From contig NZ_WXEW01000001.1 of the NCBI RefSeq assembly GCF_009901565.1, forward strand, positions 310,001-374,000: a stretch of DNA of 64,000 nucleotides, read 5' to 3'. Shown in pieces: positions 1 through 9,034 of the stretch. Numbering within the stretch: the first letter of the stretch is position 1; every line of letters starts with the position of its first letter. The stretch comes from Herbidospora solisilvae (GTDB lineage Bacteria > Actinomycetota > Actinomycetes > Streptosporangiales > Streptosporangiaceae). The notes beneath the pieces are model-generated. The model was given only the letters and a program-made list of their open reading frames with translations. It did not search any database and was not told the origin of the DNA. The translations under genes and the position numbers were made by a program.

Positions 1-356
1 GTCAGCCGGTTCTCCTCGCGGAGCGTGCGCAGTTTGCTCACCTCGGTGGTCCACTTGGCGCCCTCGGGGGTCGCCCGGCCCTTGCGGCGGCGGATGCGGT
101 CGTCGTAGGCCTTCACGCCGAAGGTGGCCCGCTGCGCCGCCTCGGCGGCCCGGAGGGCGGCGGTGAGCGCGTGGTCGTAGGCGAGGCCGGCCTCGCGCAG
201 CTCGGGGCCGGACGCGTGGGCGGCCTGGCGGGCGCGCAGGTGGACCTCGGCCTGCCGGGCCTTGTCGAGCAGCTCACCGTAGCTCTTGGAGATCTCCTGG
301 TCGGCGTGGAACCTGACCTCCGCCTCCCGGCTCACCCGCGGACGGAAAAACGCCAT
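1..356 (-). CDS. hypothetical protein, 3' end outside window
   Basis: The frame opens at an ATG on the minus strand (354-356) and runs off the left edge, so only about 118 N-terminal residues are seen. The peptide starts MAFFRPRVSREAEVRF and is rich in Ala, Arg and Glu, with long helical, probably coiled stretches. I see no signal peptide, membrane segment or known motif. It is divergent from the TetR-type gene that begins about 75 bp away, so the two may share a control region. The function is unknown. Confidence 0.7.
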   Translation of the reverse strand, partial: MAFFRPRVSREAEVRFHADQEISKSYGELLDKARQAEVHLRARQAAHASGPELREAGLAYDHALTAALRAAEAAQRATFGVKAYDDRIRRRKGRATPEGAKWTTEVSKLRTLREENRL

Positions 357-376
357 CGTCAACCTCTCAGTCCTGA

Positions 377-405
377 TTGAAACGCACTGGTCGACAGCGT
401 AGACC
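377..405 (+). promoter_or_regulatory. candidate sigma70-type promoter for the TetR gene
   Basis: TTGAAA (377-382) is separated by 17 bp from TAGACC (400-405), and the TetR-family start lies 27 nt further on. The -35 matches well and the spacing is ideal. The -10 lacks the final T, so this is a moderate candidate. It sits in the 75-bp divergent gap, where an autoregulated TetR operator would be expected, but I do not see a clear dyad. Confidence 0.4.
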
Positions 406-431
406 CTCCCCTGTCCGGCCGGGATGGCAGG

Positions 432-1007
432 ATGATCCGCATGCCTGCCAAGCGACCTCCGACCCCCCTCTCACGCGAACGCATCATCGACGCCGCCCTC
501 CACATCGCCGACGGGCAGGGGCTGCGCCGGCTGACCATGCGGCGGCTGGGCGACGCGCTCCAGGTCGAGGCGATGGCCATCTACCACCACCTCCCCCGGG
601 GCAAGGAGGCGCTCATGGACGCCCTGGCGGAGCACGTGACGGCCGTCCAGGTGGAACCGAGGGAGGCGCCCTGGCCGGAGATCGCCCGCGACTGGGCGCG
701 GGCCGCCCGCGCCGCCCTGCTGGAGCACCCCGGCGTGTTGTCGCTGGCGCTGACCAAGCCACCCAAGGGCACCGCGCTGATGTCCGTGGCGAGCCAGGTC
801 GAGCAACTCCGCGACGCCGGCCTCGACCGGGCCCAGGAGGCGGTGCACACCCTGCGCGCCTACGTCTACGGCGCGGTCGCGGTCGAGATGCAGGCCTCGG
901 GCTGGGCCGACCCCGACGCCGACGTGGCCAAGGCGCGGGTGGCGACGGGCGACGCCGACTTCGAGCGCGGCCTGACCGCGGTGCTCAGAGGGCTGGAAGA
1001 CTCGTAA
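432..1007 (+). CDS. TetR/AcrR family transcriptional regulator
   Basis: This 191-aa protein begins with a helix-turn-helix of the TetR type (about residues 14-60: SRERIIDAALHIADGQ..., then LTMRRLGDALQVEAMAIYHHL), followed by an all-helical ligand-binding and dimerisation half typical of the TetR_C group. The length is normal for the family. A second ATG three codons later (441) is an equally good start, because the AGG at 429-431 is too close to the first ATG. Such proteins repress a neighbouring or distant gene until a small ligand binds. The divergent gene at 1-356 is the only obvious neighbour, so the target and ligand are unknown. A strong hairpin follows the stop. Confidence 0.9.
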   Translation: MIRMPAKRPPTPLSRERIIDAALHIADGQGLRRLTMRRLGDALQVEAMAIYHHLPRGKEALMDALAEHVTAVQVEPREAPWPEIARDWARAARAALLEHPGVLSLALTKPPKGTALMSVASQVEQLRDAGLDRAQEAVHTLRAYVYGAVAVEMQASGWADPDADVAKARVATGDADFERGLTAVLRGLEDS

Positions 1008-1038
1008 CGGCCCTGTCGTCTGAGGCAGATTCCGTGGC

Positions 1039-1075
1039 GCGAGACGCGGGCGGCCTTCGGCCGCCCGCGTCTCGC
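1039..1075 (+). terminator. intrinsic terminator with UUCG loop
   Basis: A perfect 17-bp inverted repeat (1039-1055 with 1059-1075) closes on a C-UUCG-G tetraloop and is followed by TTT. It lies about 30 nt after the TetR stop codon. The stem is fully symmetric, so it could also stop transcription from the other side. Confidence 0.85.
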
Positions 1076-1153
1076 TTTGCCGAAGTGACGGCGTGTCGCG
1101 CTTGGGGTGTTATCGTGCATCGGGCACCCTTGTGTCGTAGGTCACACGCATGA

Positions 1154-1177
1154 CCACACCCCCCTACCAGGGTGTGG
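1154..1177 (+). other. hairpin in intergenic region
   Basis: CCACACCC (1154-1161) and GGGTGTGG (1170-1177) form an 8-bp stem with an 8-nt loop, inside the 340-bp gap before the DUF5999 gene. No U-run follows, so it is more likely an operator or 5'-UTR structure than a terminator. Confidence 0.4.
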
Positions 1178-1227
1178 GCGAAATCGTCCGAACGGGCTAT
1201 GTCCTTGTGGAGTGACCTGGCGCACAC

Positions 1228-1254
1228 TGGTGTAGGCCGACAGTGGTGTAGGCC
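1228..1254 (+). repeat. 11-bp direct repeat upstream of DUF5999 gene
   Basis: TGGTGTAGGCC occurs at 1228-1238 and again at 1244-1254, a 16-bp period, about 95 bp upstream of the DUF5999 start. Closely spaced direct repeats in a promoter gap suggest binding by a regulator to one DNA face, but no specific regulator is recognised. The rest of the 1008-1347 gap holds the terminator and hairpin described separately. Confidence 0.4.
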
Positions 1255-1347
1255 AATTTGCGTCAACTCAACCCCATACGCTCGTCCCCCACATGGCTGG
1301 GCGGATCCACGTCACGAGCGACACGAGAAAGACACGGAGCCCCGGCG

Positions 1348-1548
1348 ATGTGCCCTCATGAGCCCGGCTGTCCCAGCGCGGAAGCGCAGGACCGCGAAGC
1401 CGCCCGAACGGTCGCGGCCCACCCCGAACAAGGGTGGAGCCTCCTCTGCAACGGTGTCGTCCTCTTCGAGGACACCGGCGAGCTGCTCCCCAACGGGGCG
1501 ATCATCGCTCCGCACCGGCCGACCGACATGGCCATCACCGCCGCCTGA
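1348..1548 (+). CDS. DUF5999 family small protein
   Basis: This 66-aa protein (MCPHEPGCPSAEAQDREAA...) has the pattern of the actinobacterial DUF5999 family: an N-terminal Cys/His cluster (C2, H4, C8), then the conserved core HPEQGWSLLCNGVVLFEDTG and a tail LLPNGAIIAPHRP. The frame is open further upstream, but the family starts at this MC, and a GGAG sits 8 nt before this ATG. The Cys/His residues could bind metal, which is an inference. The function of the family is unknown. It stands alone between a terminator and the end of a convergent hydrolase gene. Confidence 0.85.
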   Translation: MCPHEPGCPSAEAQDREAARTVAAHPEQGWSLLCNGVVLFEDTGELLPNGAIIAPHRPTDMAITAA

Positions 1549-1566
1549 CGCGGCGTCCACGGGGGA

Positions 1567-2157
1567 TCACCGGCGCGCGGTCAGCCAGCGCGCCACCTCC
1601 GCCCCGATCAGGGCGGGGTTCTTCCGGAGATCGTGATTCTCTCCGGGCAGCACGACCAGCCGTTCCGCGTCCGCCTCATCAGGCACCCCGAACGGATCAC
1701 GGTCACCGTTGATGACCAGCACCCCCGCCTTGGCGCCGCGCAGCTCGGCGGCCCGTGACCTCTCCGGGTGACCGGGCGGATGCAGCGGAAACGCCAGCGC
1801 CACCACCCCGACGGCCCCGACGTCACCGGCCGTGCGGCAGGCGACCCGCGCCCCGTTGCTCCGCCCCCCTTGGGCGACCGGCAGACCCGGGAAGCGCTCC
1901 TTGACCGCCGCGGCGATGGCCACCCAGCTCTCGTCCTGCCGCACGGCCGACCCCGGCGCCCGCGCCCCCCGGAGCCGGAACGGCTGGGTGATCCGGGCGA
2001 CGGCGATGCCCTCGGCCAGGCAGGCGTCGCGCACCGCGACCAGGTCGGGCGCGTCGACTCCCCCGGCCGACCCGTGGGTCAGCAGCAGCACCAGGCCCGC
2101 CGAACCGGGGTCGTCGATCTCCGCCAGCCCCGGCCCGTGAGGTGTGTCGATCCGCAT
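1567..2157 (-). CDS. alpha/beta hydrolase family protein (KANL3/Tex30-like)
   Basis: This 196-aa protein has the compact alpha/beta-hydrolase fold seen in the KANL3/Tex30-like group: an oxyanion strand LLLTHGSAGG near the N-terminus, a nucleophile elbow GGRSNGA with Ser100, an acid candidate in INGDRDPFG, and a His in GENHDLR near the C-terminus. These make a plausible Ser-Asp-His triad. There is no signal peptide, so it should be cytoplasmic. The substrate cannot be told. It is divergent from the small membrane protein gene, with about 90 bp between them. Confidence 0.8.
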   Translation of the reverse strand: MRIDTPHGPGLAEIDDPGSAGLVLLLTHGSAGGVDAPDLVAVRDACLAEGIAVARITQPFRLRGARAPGSAVRQDESWVAIAAAVKERFPGLPVAQGGRSNGARVACRTAGDVGAVGVVALAFPLHPPGHPERSRAAELRGAKAGVLVINGDRDPFGVPDEADAERLVVLPGENHDLRKNPALIGAEVARWLTARR

Positions 2158-2245
2158 AACCGCACGTTATCGCGGGTCCATCCGCCGCATGACCGCCGTG
2201 TCATCCGAATGGATGATGACGCCCCCGGGGGGTTGTGCCACATTT

Positions 2246-2590
2246 GTGGACGTGCCTGACACATCTCTTCCGCATGAGGACCTGCGCGCCACCCTGGCGG
2301 CCCGCCGCGATCTCGGCCCCGCCTACGAAGACGCGTTGGTCGACTCGTTCATCGAGAAACTCGACAACGAGATCACCGCGCGCGTTCAGGCCGAGGTGGC
2401 CCGGCGCGGCGAGACCAAGCCCGCCAAGCCCGACAACAGCCACATCCCGATCGCCCTGGGTTCGCTGGGCATCGGCGTCCCGCTGACGGCCATCGCGGTC
2501 AGCCAGGCGGGCAGCTTCGGCCTGATGCTGGCCTGGGGCGGCATCGTCCTGGTGAACATGGCGGCGGCGATCCGCCGCAAGCGCCCCTAG
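2246..2590 (+). CDS. small conserved integral membrane protein
   Basis: About 114 residues: a charged cytoplasmic N-terminal half (DLRATLAARRDLGPAYEDALVDSFIEKLDNEI) followed by two short hydrophobic helices near residues 67-87 and 89-107 and an Arg/Lys-rich end. Similar short proteins with an ELGPEYEDALVDSF-like segment are widespread in actinomycetes, with no known role. The start is uncertain. GTG at 2246 has a distant G-run upstream, GTG 2252 follows directly, and ATGs at 2213/2216 are possible but lack a ribosome site. It converges on the TPR gene with a 14-bp gap. Confidence 0.75.
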   Translation: MDVPDTSLPHEDLRATLAARRDLGPAYEDALVDSFIEKLDNEITARVQAEVARRGETKPAKPDNSHIPIALGSLGIGVPLTAIAVSQAGSFGLMLAWGGIVLVNMAAAIRRKRP

Positions 2591-2604
2591 ATCTCACCGA
2601 CGGC

Positions 2605-3093
2605 TCAGGGCCGGTCCTGGCGCATCTGGACCTGGGCCGCCAGGTCGGCGTCCTGGTGGTCGAGGCCGTAGCGCCAGACCGTCTCGGCGTCGGCGTCGCG
2701 ACCGCGCAGCGGCAGCGTGCGGGCCAGCAGTTCGATCGCCAGGGCCGCCGTGTCGGCGTCGGGGCCGGCCTCGACCGCGACCTCGAACTCGGCGCAGGCC
2801 ATCTCCAGGTGGGCGATGCCCAGCAGGACGCGCAGCCGCGCCGCGTCGGCCACGCCCGGCACCGACAGGGCCTGCAGGAGCAGGTCGGCCGCCTCCGCCG
2901 GGGCGTTCTCCTCCAGGAGGGTCTGGGCCATGCGTTCGGCCGTGACCGACAGGCCGACGGCGGCGCTGGCCTGGTCGGGGGCCGCCGCGTCGGCGGCCAG
3001 TGTGGCGAAGATCGCCGCGGCGGCGTCGAGATTCCCGGCGTCATAGAGGCGCCGGGCCTCGTCGATCTGCCGTCCGGAGTCGATGGCCGTCAT
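2605..3093 (-). CDS. tetratricopeptide-like helical repeat protein
   Basis: This 162-aa, all-helical acidic protein starts MTAIDSGRQIDEARRLYDAGN. It has repeated A/L-rich helix pairs (EARRLYDAGNLDAAAAIFATL, AEAADLLLQAL, AALAIELLARTLPLRGRDADAETVWRYGL) resembling degenerate TPR units, so it probably mediates protein contacts. The start is set by GGAGG 8 nt before the ATG at 3093. The frame is open further upstream, but there it lies antisense to nothing useful and overlaps the gcvP 3' end. It follows gcvP by about 130 bp. The function is unknown. Confidence 0.8.
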   Translation of the reverse strand: MTAIDSGRQIDEARRLYDAGNLDAAAAIFATLAADAAAPDQASAAVGLSVTAERMAQTLLEENAPAEAADLLLQALSVPGVADAARLRVLLGIAHLEMACAEFEVAVEAGPDADTAALAIELLARTLPLRGRDADAETVWRYGLDHQDADLAAQVQMRQDRP

Positions 3094-3197
3094 CTCGGGG
3101 GGCCTCCAGAGGGAACCGGGCCGAAAGGGTTGCGAAGATCCTAACGACCCGGTCCGCCCCACGGCGGCAGACATGCGGAAGGTGATGGGTTTCTGTC

Positions 3198-3215
3198 CCC
3201 TTCCCCGGGGAAGGG
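3198..3215 (-). terminator. palindromic hairpin after gcvP
   Basis: CCCTTCCCCGGGGAAGGG is a perfect 18-bp palindrome located 10 nt past the gcvP stop codon. It is GC-rich with no U-run after it in either direction. High-GC actinomycetes often use such stems to end transcription, so a gcvP terminator is the simplest reading. Confidence 0.5.
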
Positions 3216-3224
3216 CCAGGCCGT

Positions 3225-6065
<2,841 letters not shown>

Positions 6066-6100
6066 GACAGGAACTCCAGGGCAGGCGAGACCAGGGCGGT

Positions 6101-6291
6101 CTCCCCCTCTGTCATGGAACCTGAGAGCTTCACCGGACGCCTTCGGCCGGTTTTCCCCTTCGGTGAGGCGCCGCCTGGACGGCGGACCTGCTTTTCAGAG
6201 CTGCCTCGCCTGGCGGTACCGGGTGCCTGAGAGATTCCGGGGAGGTTTGCTCCTTCGGCGCCTCATCCTTCGGACGAGGACTCTCCCGCGC
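6101..6291 (-). ncRNA. tandem glycine riboswitch
   Basis: Reading the minus strand, two glycine aptamers occur in a row. The first has GGGAGAGTCC, then CGCCGAAGGAGCAA, then TCTCTCAGGCACC. The second has CACCGAAGGGGAAA and GCTCTCAGGTTC, ending in GACAGAGGGGGAG. These are the hallmark conserved pieces of this class. The element sits directly in front of gcvP. Just after aptamer 2, GAGACC-N5-GGTCTC can form a hairpin ahead of the ribosome site, a plausible expression platform. Known examples switch on glycine cleavage when glycine is abundant. Confidence 0.95.
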
Positions 6292-6338
6292 AGGGTCAGT
6301 GGCTGTGACAACCCTACCCGTACCCCGGACCTGGGGCC

Positions 6339-6983
6339 TCAACCGGTGCGGCGGGCCCGCCTGCGCTGGGCCAGTTCGTCGGAGGGGTGGTCGGCCTCGT
6401 CAGTGTCGGGGCCGACCGCCAGTTCCCCCGGCAGCTCCGCGAGCGATCCCTCGACCTCGCGCCAGACCCGGCCGAGGGCGATGCCGAAGACCCCCTGCCC
6501 TCCTTGGAGGAGGTCGATGACCTCGTCGGCGGAGGTGCACTCGTAGACGCTGACGCCGTCGCTCATGAGCGTGATCTGGGCCAGGTCGTTGACCCCGCGG
6601 TCGCGCAGGTGCTGGACGGCGGTGCGGATCTGCTGGAGGGAGACGCCGGTGTCGAGGAGCCGCTTGACGACCTTGAGCACCAGGATGTCGCGGAAGCTGT
6701 AGAGCCGCTGGGAGCCGGAGCCCTGGGCCGCCCGGATCGTCGGCTGCACCAGGTCGGTGCGGGCCCAGTAGTCGAGCTGGCGGTAGGTGATCCCGGCGGC
6801 AGCGCATGCCGTGGGGCCGCGGTAGCCGATGTCGTCGCGCACCGCCGCGGGCCGCTCGTCGAACAGCAGACCCTGCTCGCCGGCGCGCTCCCGCGCCGAC
6901 TCACGCTGAGCCGAGTCGTGCTGGTCGGCCTTGTTACCCTCGCCGCTGCTGACCGCCACTGCGGACCTCCGGCTTTCTCTCAT
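6339..6983 (-). CDS. MerR family transcriptional regulator (Rv1830-like)
   Basis: This 214-aa protein has a low-complexity N-terminal tail of about 50 residues. A MerR-type winged helix follows (GPTACAAAGITYRQLDYWARTDLV..., then GSGSQRLYSFRDILVLKVVKRLLDTGVSLQQIRTAVQHL), and then a short effector region. It occupies the same place between the bifunctional nuclease and gcvP as Rv1830 in mycobacteria, so it is probably that orthologue. The mycobacterial protein affects growth and division timing, which is family knowledge and not visible here. The C-terminus is acidic, then basic. The gcvP riboswitch follows its stop codon closely. Confidence 0.9.
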   Translation of the reverse strand: MRESRRSAVAVSSGEGNKADQHDSAQRESARERAGEQGLLFDERPAAVRDDIGYRGPTACAAAGITYRQLDYWARTDLVQPTIRAAQGSGSQRLYSFRDILVLKVVKRLLDTGVSLQQIRTAVQHLRDRGVNDLAQITLMSDGVSVYECTSADEVIDLLQGGQGVFGIALGRVWREVEGSLAELPGELAVGPDTDEADHPSDELAQRRRARRTG

Positions 6984-7105
6984 CCCACGGTCTGATCTGG
7001 GGGTACGCGAACTACAACCGTGGATTCCCTTGCACCGTAGGACTGGGGAAAGGCACAGTCAACGACCGCCCCCGGCGCGTCGTGAAGGTGAGATAACCCC
7101 TCAAC

Positions 7106-7576
7106 TCAACCGGCACGGCCGAAATCCTCGGGGCTGATGTTGTCCAGGAACTCCCGGAACTTCTCGACCTCGTCCTCCTGGTCATCGGCCATGCTGACGC
7201 CGTTCTCCCGCATGACCTCCTCGCTGGCGAAGATCAGCGCGTCGGTCCGCAGAGCCAGCGCGATGGAGTCGGAAGGACGTGCGCTTACCTCTACGCCGTT
7301 GGAGAACACGAGGTCGGCGTAGAAGATTCCGTCACGCAGCGCGACGATGTTCACCCGTTCGAGTGACACCTTCAACGCGCCCAGCACATTGCGGAACAGA
7401 TCGTGGGTCAGCGGCCGGGGCGGCGGTTCGTCGGCCTGGGCGAGCGCGATCGCGGTCGCCTCGGTCATGCCAATCCAGATCGGCAGGTAGCGGTCGCCGT
7501 TCGCCTCCTTGAGAAGGACGATCGGCTGGTTCGAGGGCATCTCCACCCGGACCCCCACGAACTCCATCTGCAACAC
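7106..7576 (-). CDS. bifunctional nuclease family protein (DUF151)
   Basis: This 156-aa protein starts MLQMEFVGVRVEMPSNQPIVLL and has the DUF151/BFN core: LKEANGDRYLPIWIGMTEATAIALAQ, then RPLTHDLFRNVLGAL, and DSIALALRTDALIFASEEVM. The length is normal. Plant and bacterial members have been reported to degrade RNA and DNA. In actinomycetes this gene is constantly found between the two merR genes of the garA block, as here, which supports a shared role in central regulation. It has no signal peptide. Confidence 0.92.
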   Translation of the reverse strand: MLQMEFVGVRVEMPSNQPIVLLKEANGDRYLPIWIGMTEATAIALAQADEPPPRPLTHDLFRNVLGALKVSLERVNIVALRDGIFYADLVFSNGVEVSARPSDSIALALRTDALIFASEEVMRENGVSMADDQEDEVEKFREFLDNISPEDFGRAG

Positions 7577-7661
7577 AGGCGCTCACTCTCCGGGATGCGG
7601 CATTTCACCAGGTATTCAACTCACCAGGCATTCAACGTAACACCCGCGCGCCGGACCCGCG

Positions 7662-8315
7662 TCAACGGCCGAGAGAGCCGCGGACGGCCCCTTCCAGCAG
7701 CGCGGCGTGGATACGTAATAACAACCCGGAGATCTCCCGTGCCGATTCCCCGGCATGGTCGACGGCCCCCGGGGCCCGGCGGCGCAGCAGCGGCGCGACG
7801 GCCTGTTCGACCAGGCCCGCCTCGCGTTCGGCGGCGGCCTTGACCGCGCGCAGGTGACGGGCGTGGAGGCCGAAGGCGGCCAGCGCCCCGACGGTGCGGG
7901 CGATCTCGAGGGCGGCCTCGTCGTAGAGCCGGGCCGTCGGGGCGATCAGGCCGTAGTCTTCGAGCTCGGCCAGCGTCTCGTCGTCGATCTCGGCCGCGGC
8001 GAGCAGCTCCTCGCGGCTGAGCCGCACCGACACCGGCTCGGCGTCGACCGCCCGGGGGCGGGCCGACTCGTCGAGCTGGGATTTGATCACGCGCAGCGGC
8101 AGGTAGCGGTCGCGCTGTGCGGTCAGGATGAACCGCAGGCGCTCCACGTCGCCGGGGGTGAACTTGCGGTAGCCGGAGGGGGTGCGCTCGGGCTCGATGA
8201 GCCCTTCGCCCTCCAGGAACCGGATCTTGGAGATCGTCACGTCGGGGAACTCGCCCTGAAGCTGGGCGAGCACCTCCCCGATGCTCATGAAGGCCCTGGC
8301 CGCCTCGGCGCCCAT
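7662..8315 (-). CDS. MerR family regulator, FtsR-like
   Basis: This 217-aa protein begins MGAEAARAFMSIGEVLAQLQGEFPDVTISKIRFLEGEGLI and carries a MerR winged helix (SGYRKFTPGDVERLRFILTAQRDRYLPLRVI) followed by a helical C-terminal domain. Its position immediately after garA, with a 2-bp gap, matches Rv1828 and corynebacterial FtsR, which activates ftsZ expression. Orthology is inferred from family and synteny. Tight coupling with garA suggests co-translation. Confidence 0.9.
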   Translation of the reverse strand: MGAEAARAFMSIGEVLAQLQGEFPDVTISKIRFLEGEGLIEPERTPSGYRKFTPGDVERLRFILTAQRDRYLPLRVIKSQLDESARPRAVDAEPVSVRLSREELLAAAEIDDETLAELEDYGLIAPTARLYDEAALEIARTVGALAAFGLHARHLRAVKAAAEREAGLVEQAVAPLLRRRAPGAVDHAGESAREISGLLLRIHAALLEGAVRGSLGR

Positions 8316-8317
8316 GA

Positions 8318-8848
8318 TCAGCCCCGGGTGAGGAACACCAGCCGGAACTTCCCGATCTGCACCTCGTCGCCGCCAGCGAGGGGGAACTCCTCGATGCGCT
8401 CCCGGTTCACGTAGGTGCCGTTGAGGCTGCCGACGTCGCGCGCGGTGAACTGGCCGCCGCGCCGGTAGAACTCGGCGTGGCGCCGGGAGACGGTGACGTC
8501 GTCGAGGAAGATGTCGCTCTCGGGGTGGCGGCCGGCGGTCGTGAGGTCGCTGTCGAGCAGGAACCGGCTGCCGGCGTTGGGGCCGCGCATCACGACGAGG
8601 AGGGCGGTGCCGGGCGGGAGCTGCTCGATCGCGGAACGGTCCGGAAGCAGGCCCTGGCCGGTGGCCTCCTCGATCGCCTCAAGCGAGATCGTGGAGGTGT
8701 TGTCGGGGACGAAGCCCTGACCGGTCGTGTAGGGGTTGGGAGGTGCCGGGGTGTGGGCCGCGGGGCTCAGCGGCGAACCGCATCGCGAACAGAAACGGGC
8801 ATCCTCGGGGTTGGGGTGACCGCACTGCGTGCAGTAGACGCTGGGCAT
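8318..8848 (-). CDS. garA: FHA-domain regulator GarA/OdhI-like with zinc ribbon
   Basis: This 176-aa protein has an N-terminal zinc ribbon (YCTQCGHPNPEDARFCSRCG, two CxxC pairs). A linker with a candidate phospho-threonine segment NTSTISLEAIEE follows, then a C-terminal FHA domain (LLVVMRGPNAGSRFLL, AGRHPESDIFLDDVTVSRRHAEF, VGSLNGTYVNRERI). Mycobacterial GarA and corynebacterial OdhI inhibit 2-oxoglutarate dehydrogenase and glutamate dehydrogenase unless phosphorylated by Ser/Thr kinases. The FHA core here matches that group closely. The zinc ribbon is an extra N-terminal module relative to the mycobacterial protein. A good promoter lies upstream, and ftsR-like merR follows after 2 bp. Confidence 0.93.
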   Translation of the reverse strand: MPSVYCTQCGHPNPEDARFCSRCGSPLSPAAHTPAPPNPYTTGQGFVPDNTSTISLEAIEEATGQGLLPDRSAIEQLPPGTALLVVMRGPNAGSRFLLDSDLTTAGRHPESDIFLDDVTVSRRHAEFYRRGGQFTARDVGSLNGTYVNRERIEEFPLAGGDEVQIGKFRLVFLTRG

Positions 8849-8896
8849 CGAACGGCTCGGCCTCTCTCACGACTAGCTCAAACTTGCGAATGCCGA

Positions 8897-8925
8897 AACT
8901 TACGCTGATCAGGCACAAAGGTCAA
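8897..8925 (-). promoter_or_regulatory. candidate promoter of the garA operon
   Basis: On the minus strand TTGACC (8925-8920) and TAAGTT (8902-8897) are separated by exactly 17 bp, a strong vegetative-type promoter. Transcription would start about 40 nt upstream of the garA ATG. It lies in the 186-bp gap after the guanylyltransferase gene, indicating that garA is transcribed separately from it. Confidence 0.65.
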
Positions 8926-9034
8926 GGCAGACGCGCCGGACAATGGCCACCCAACGTTATCGTCAGGCACCGGCCACGGTCCATGGCGCCACACCAACCA
9001 CATGTGATCACCGTTTCCCGGCCAGGCTATCGTT

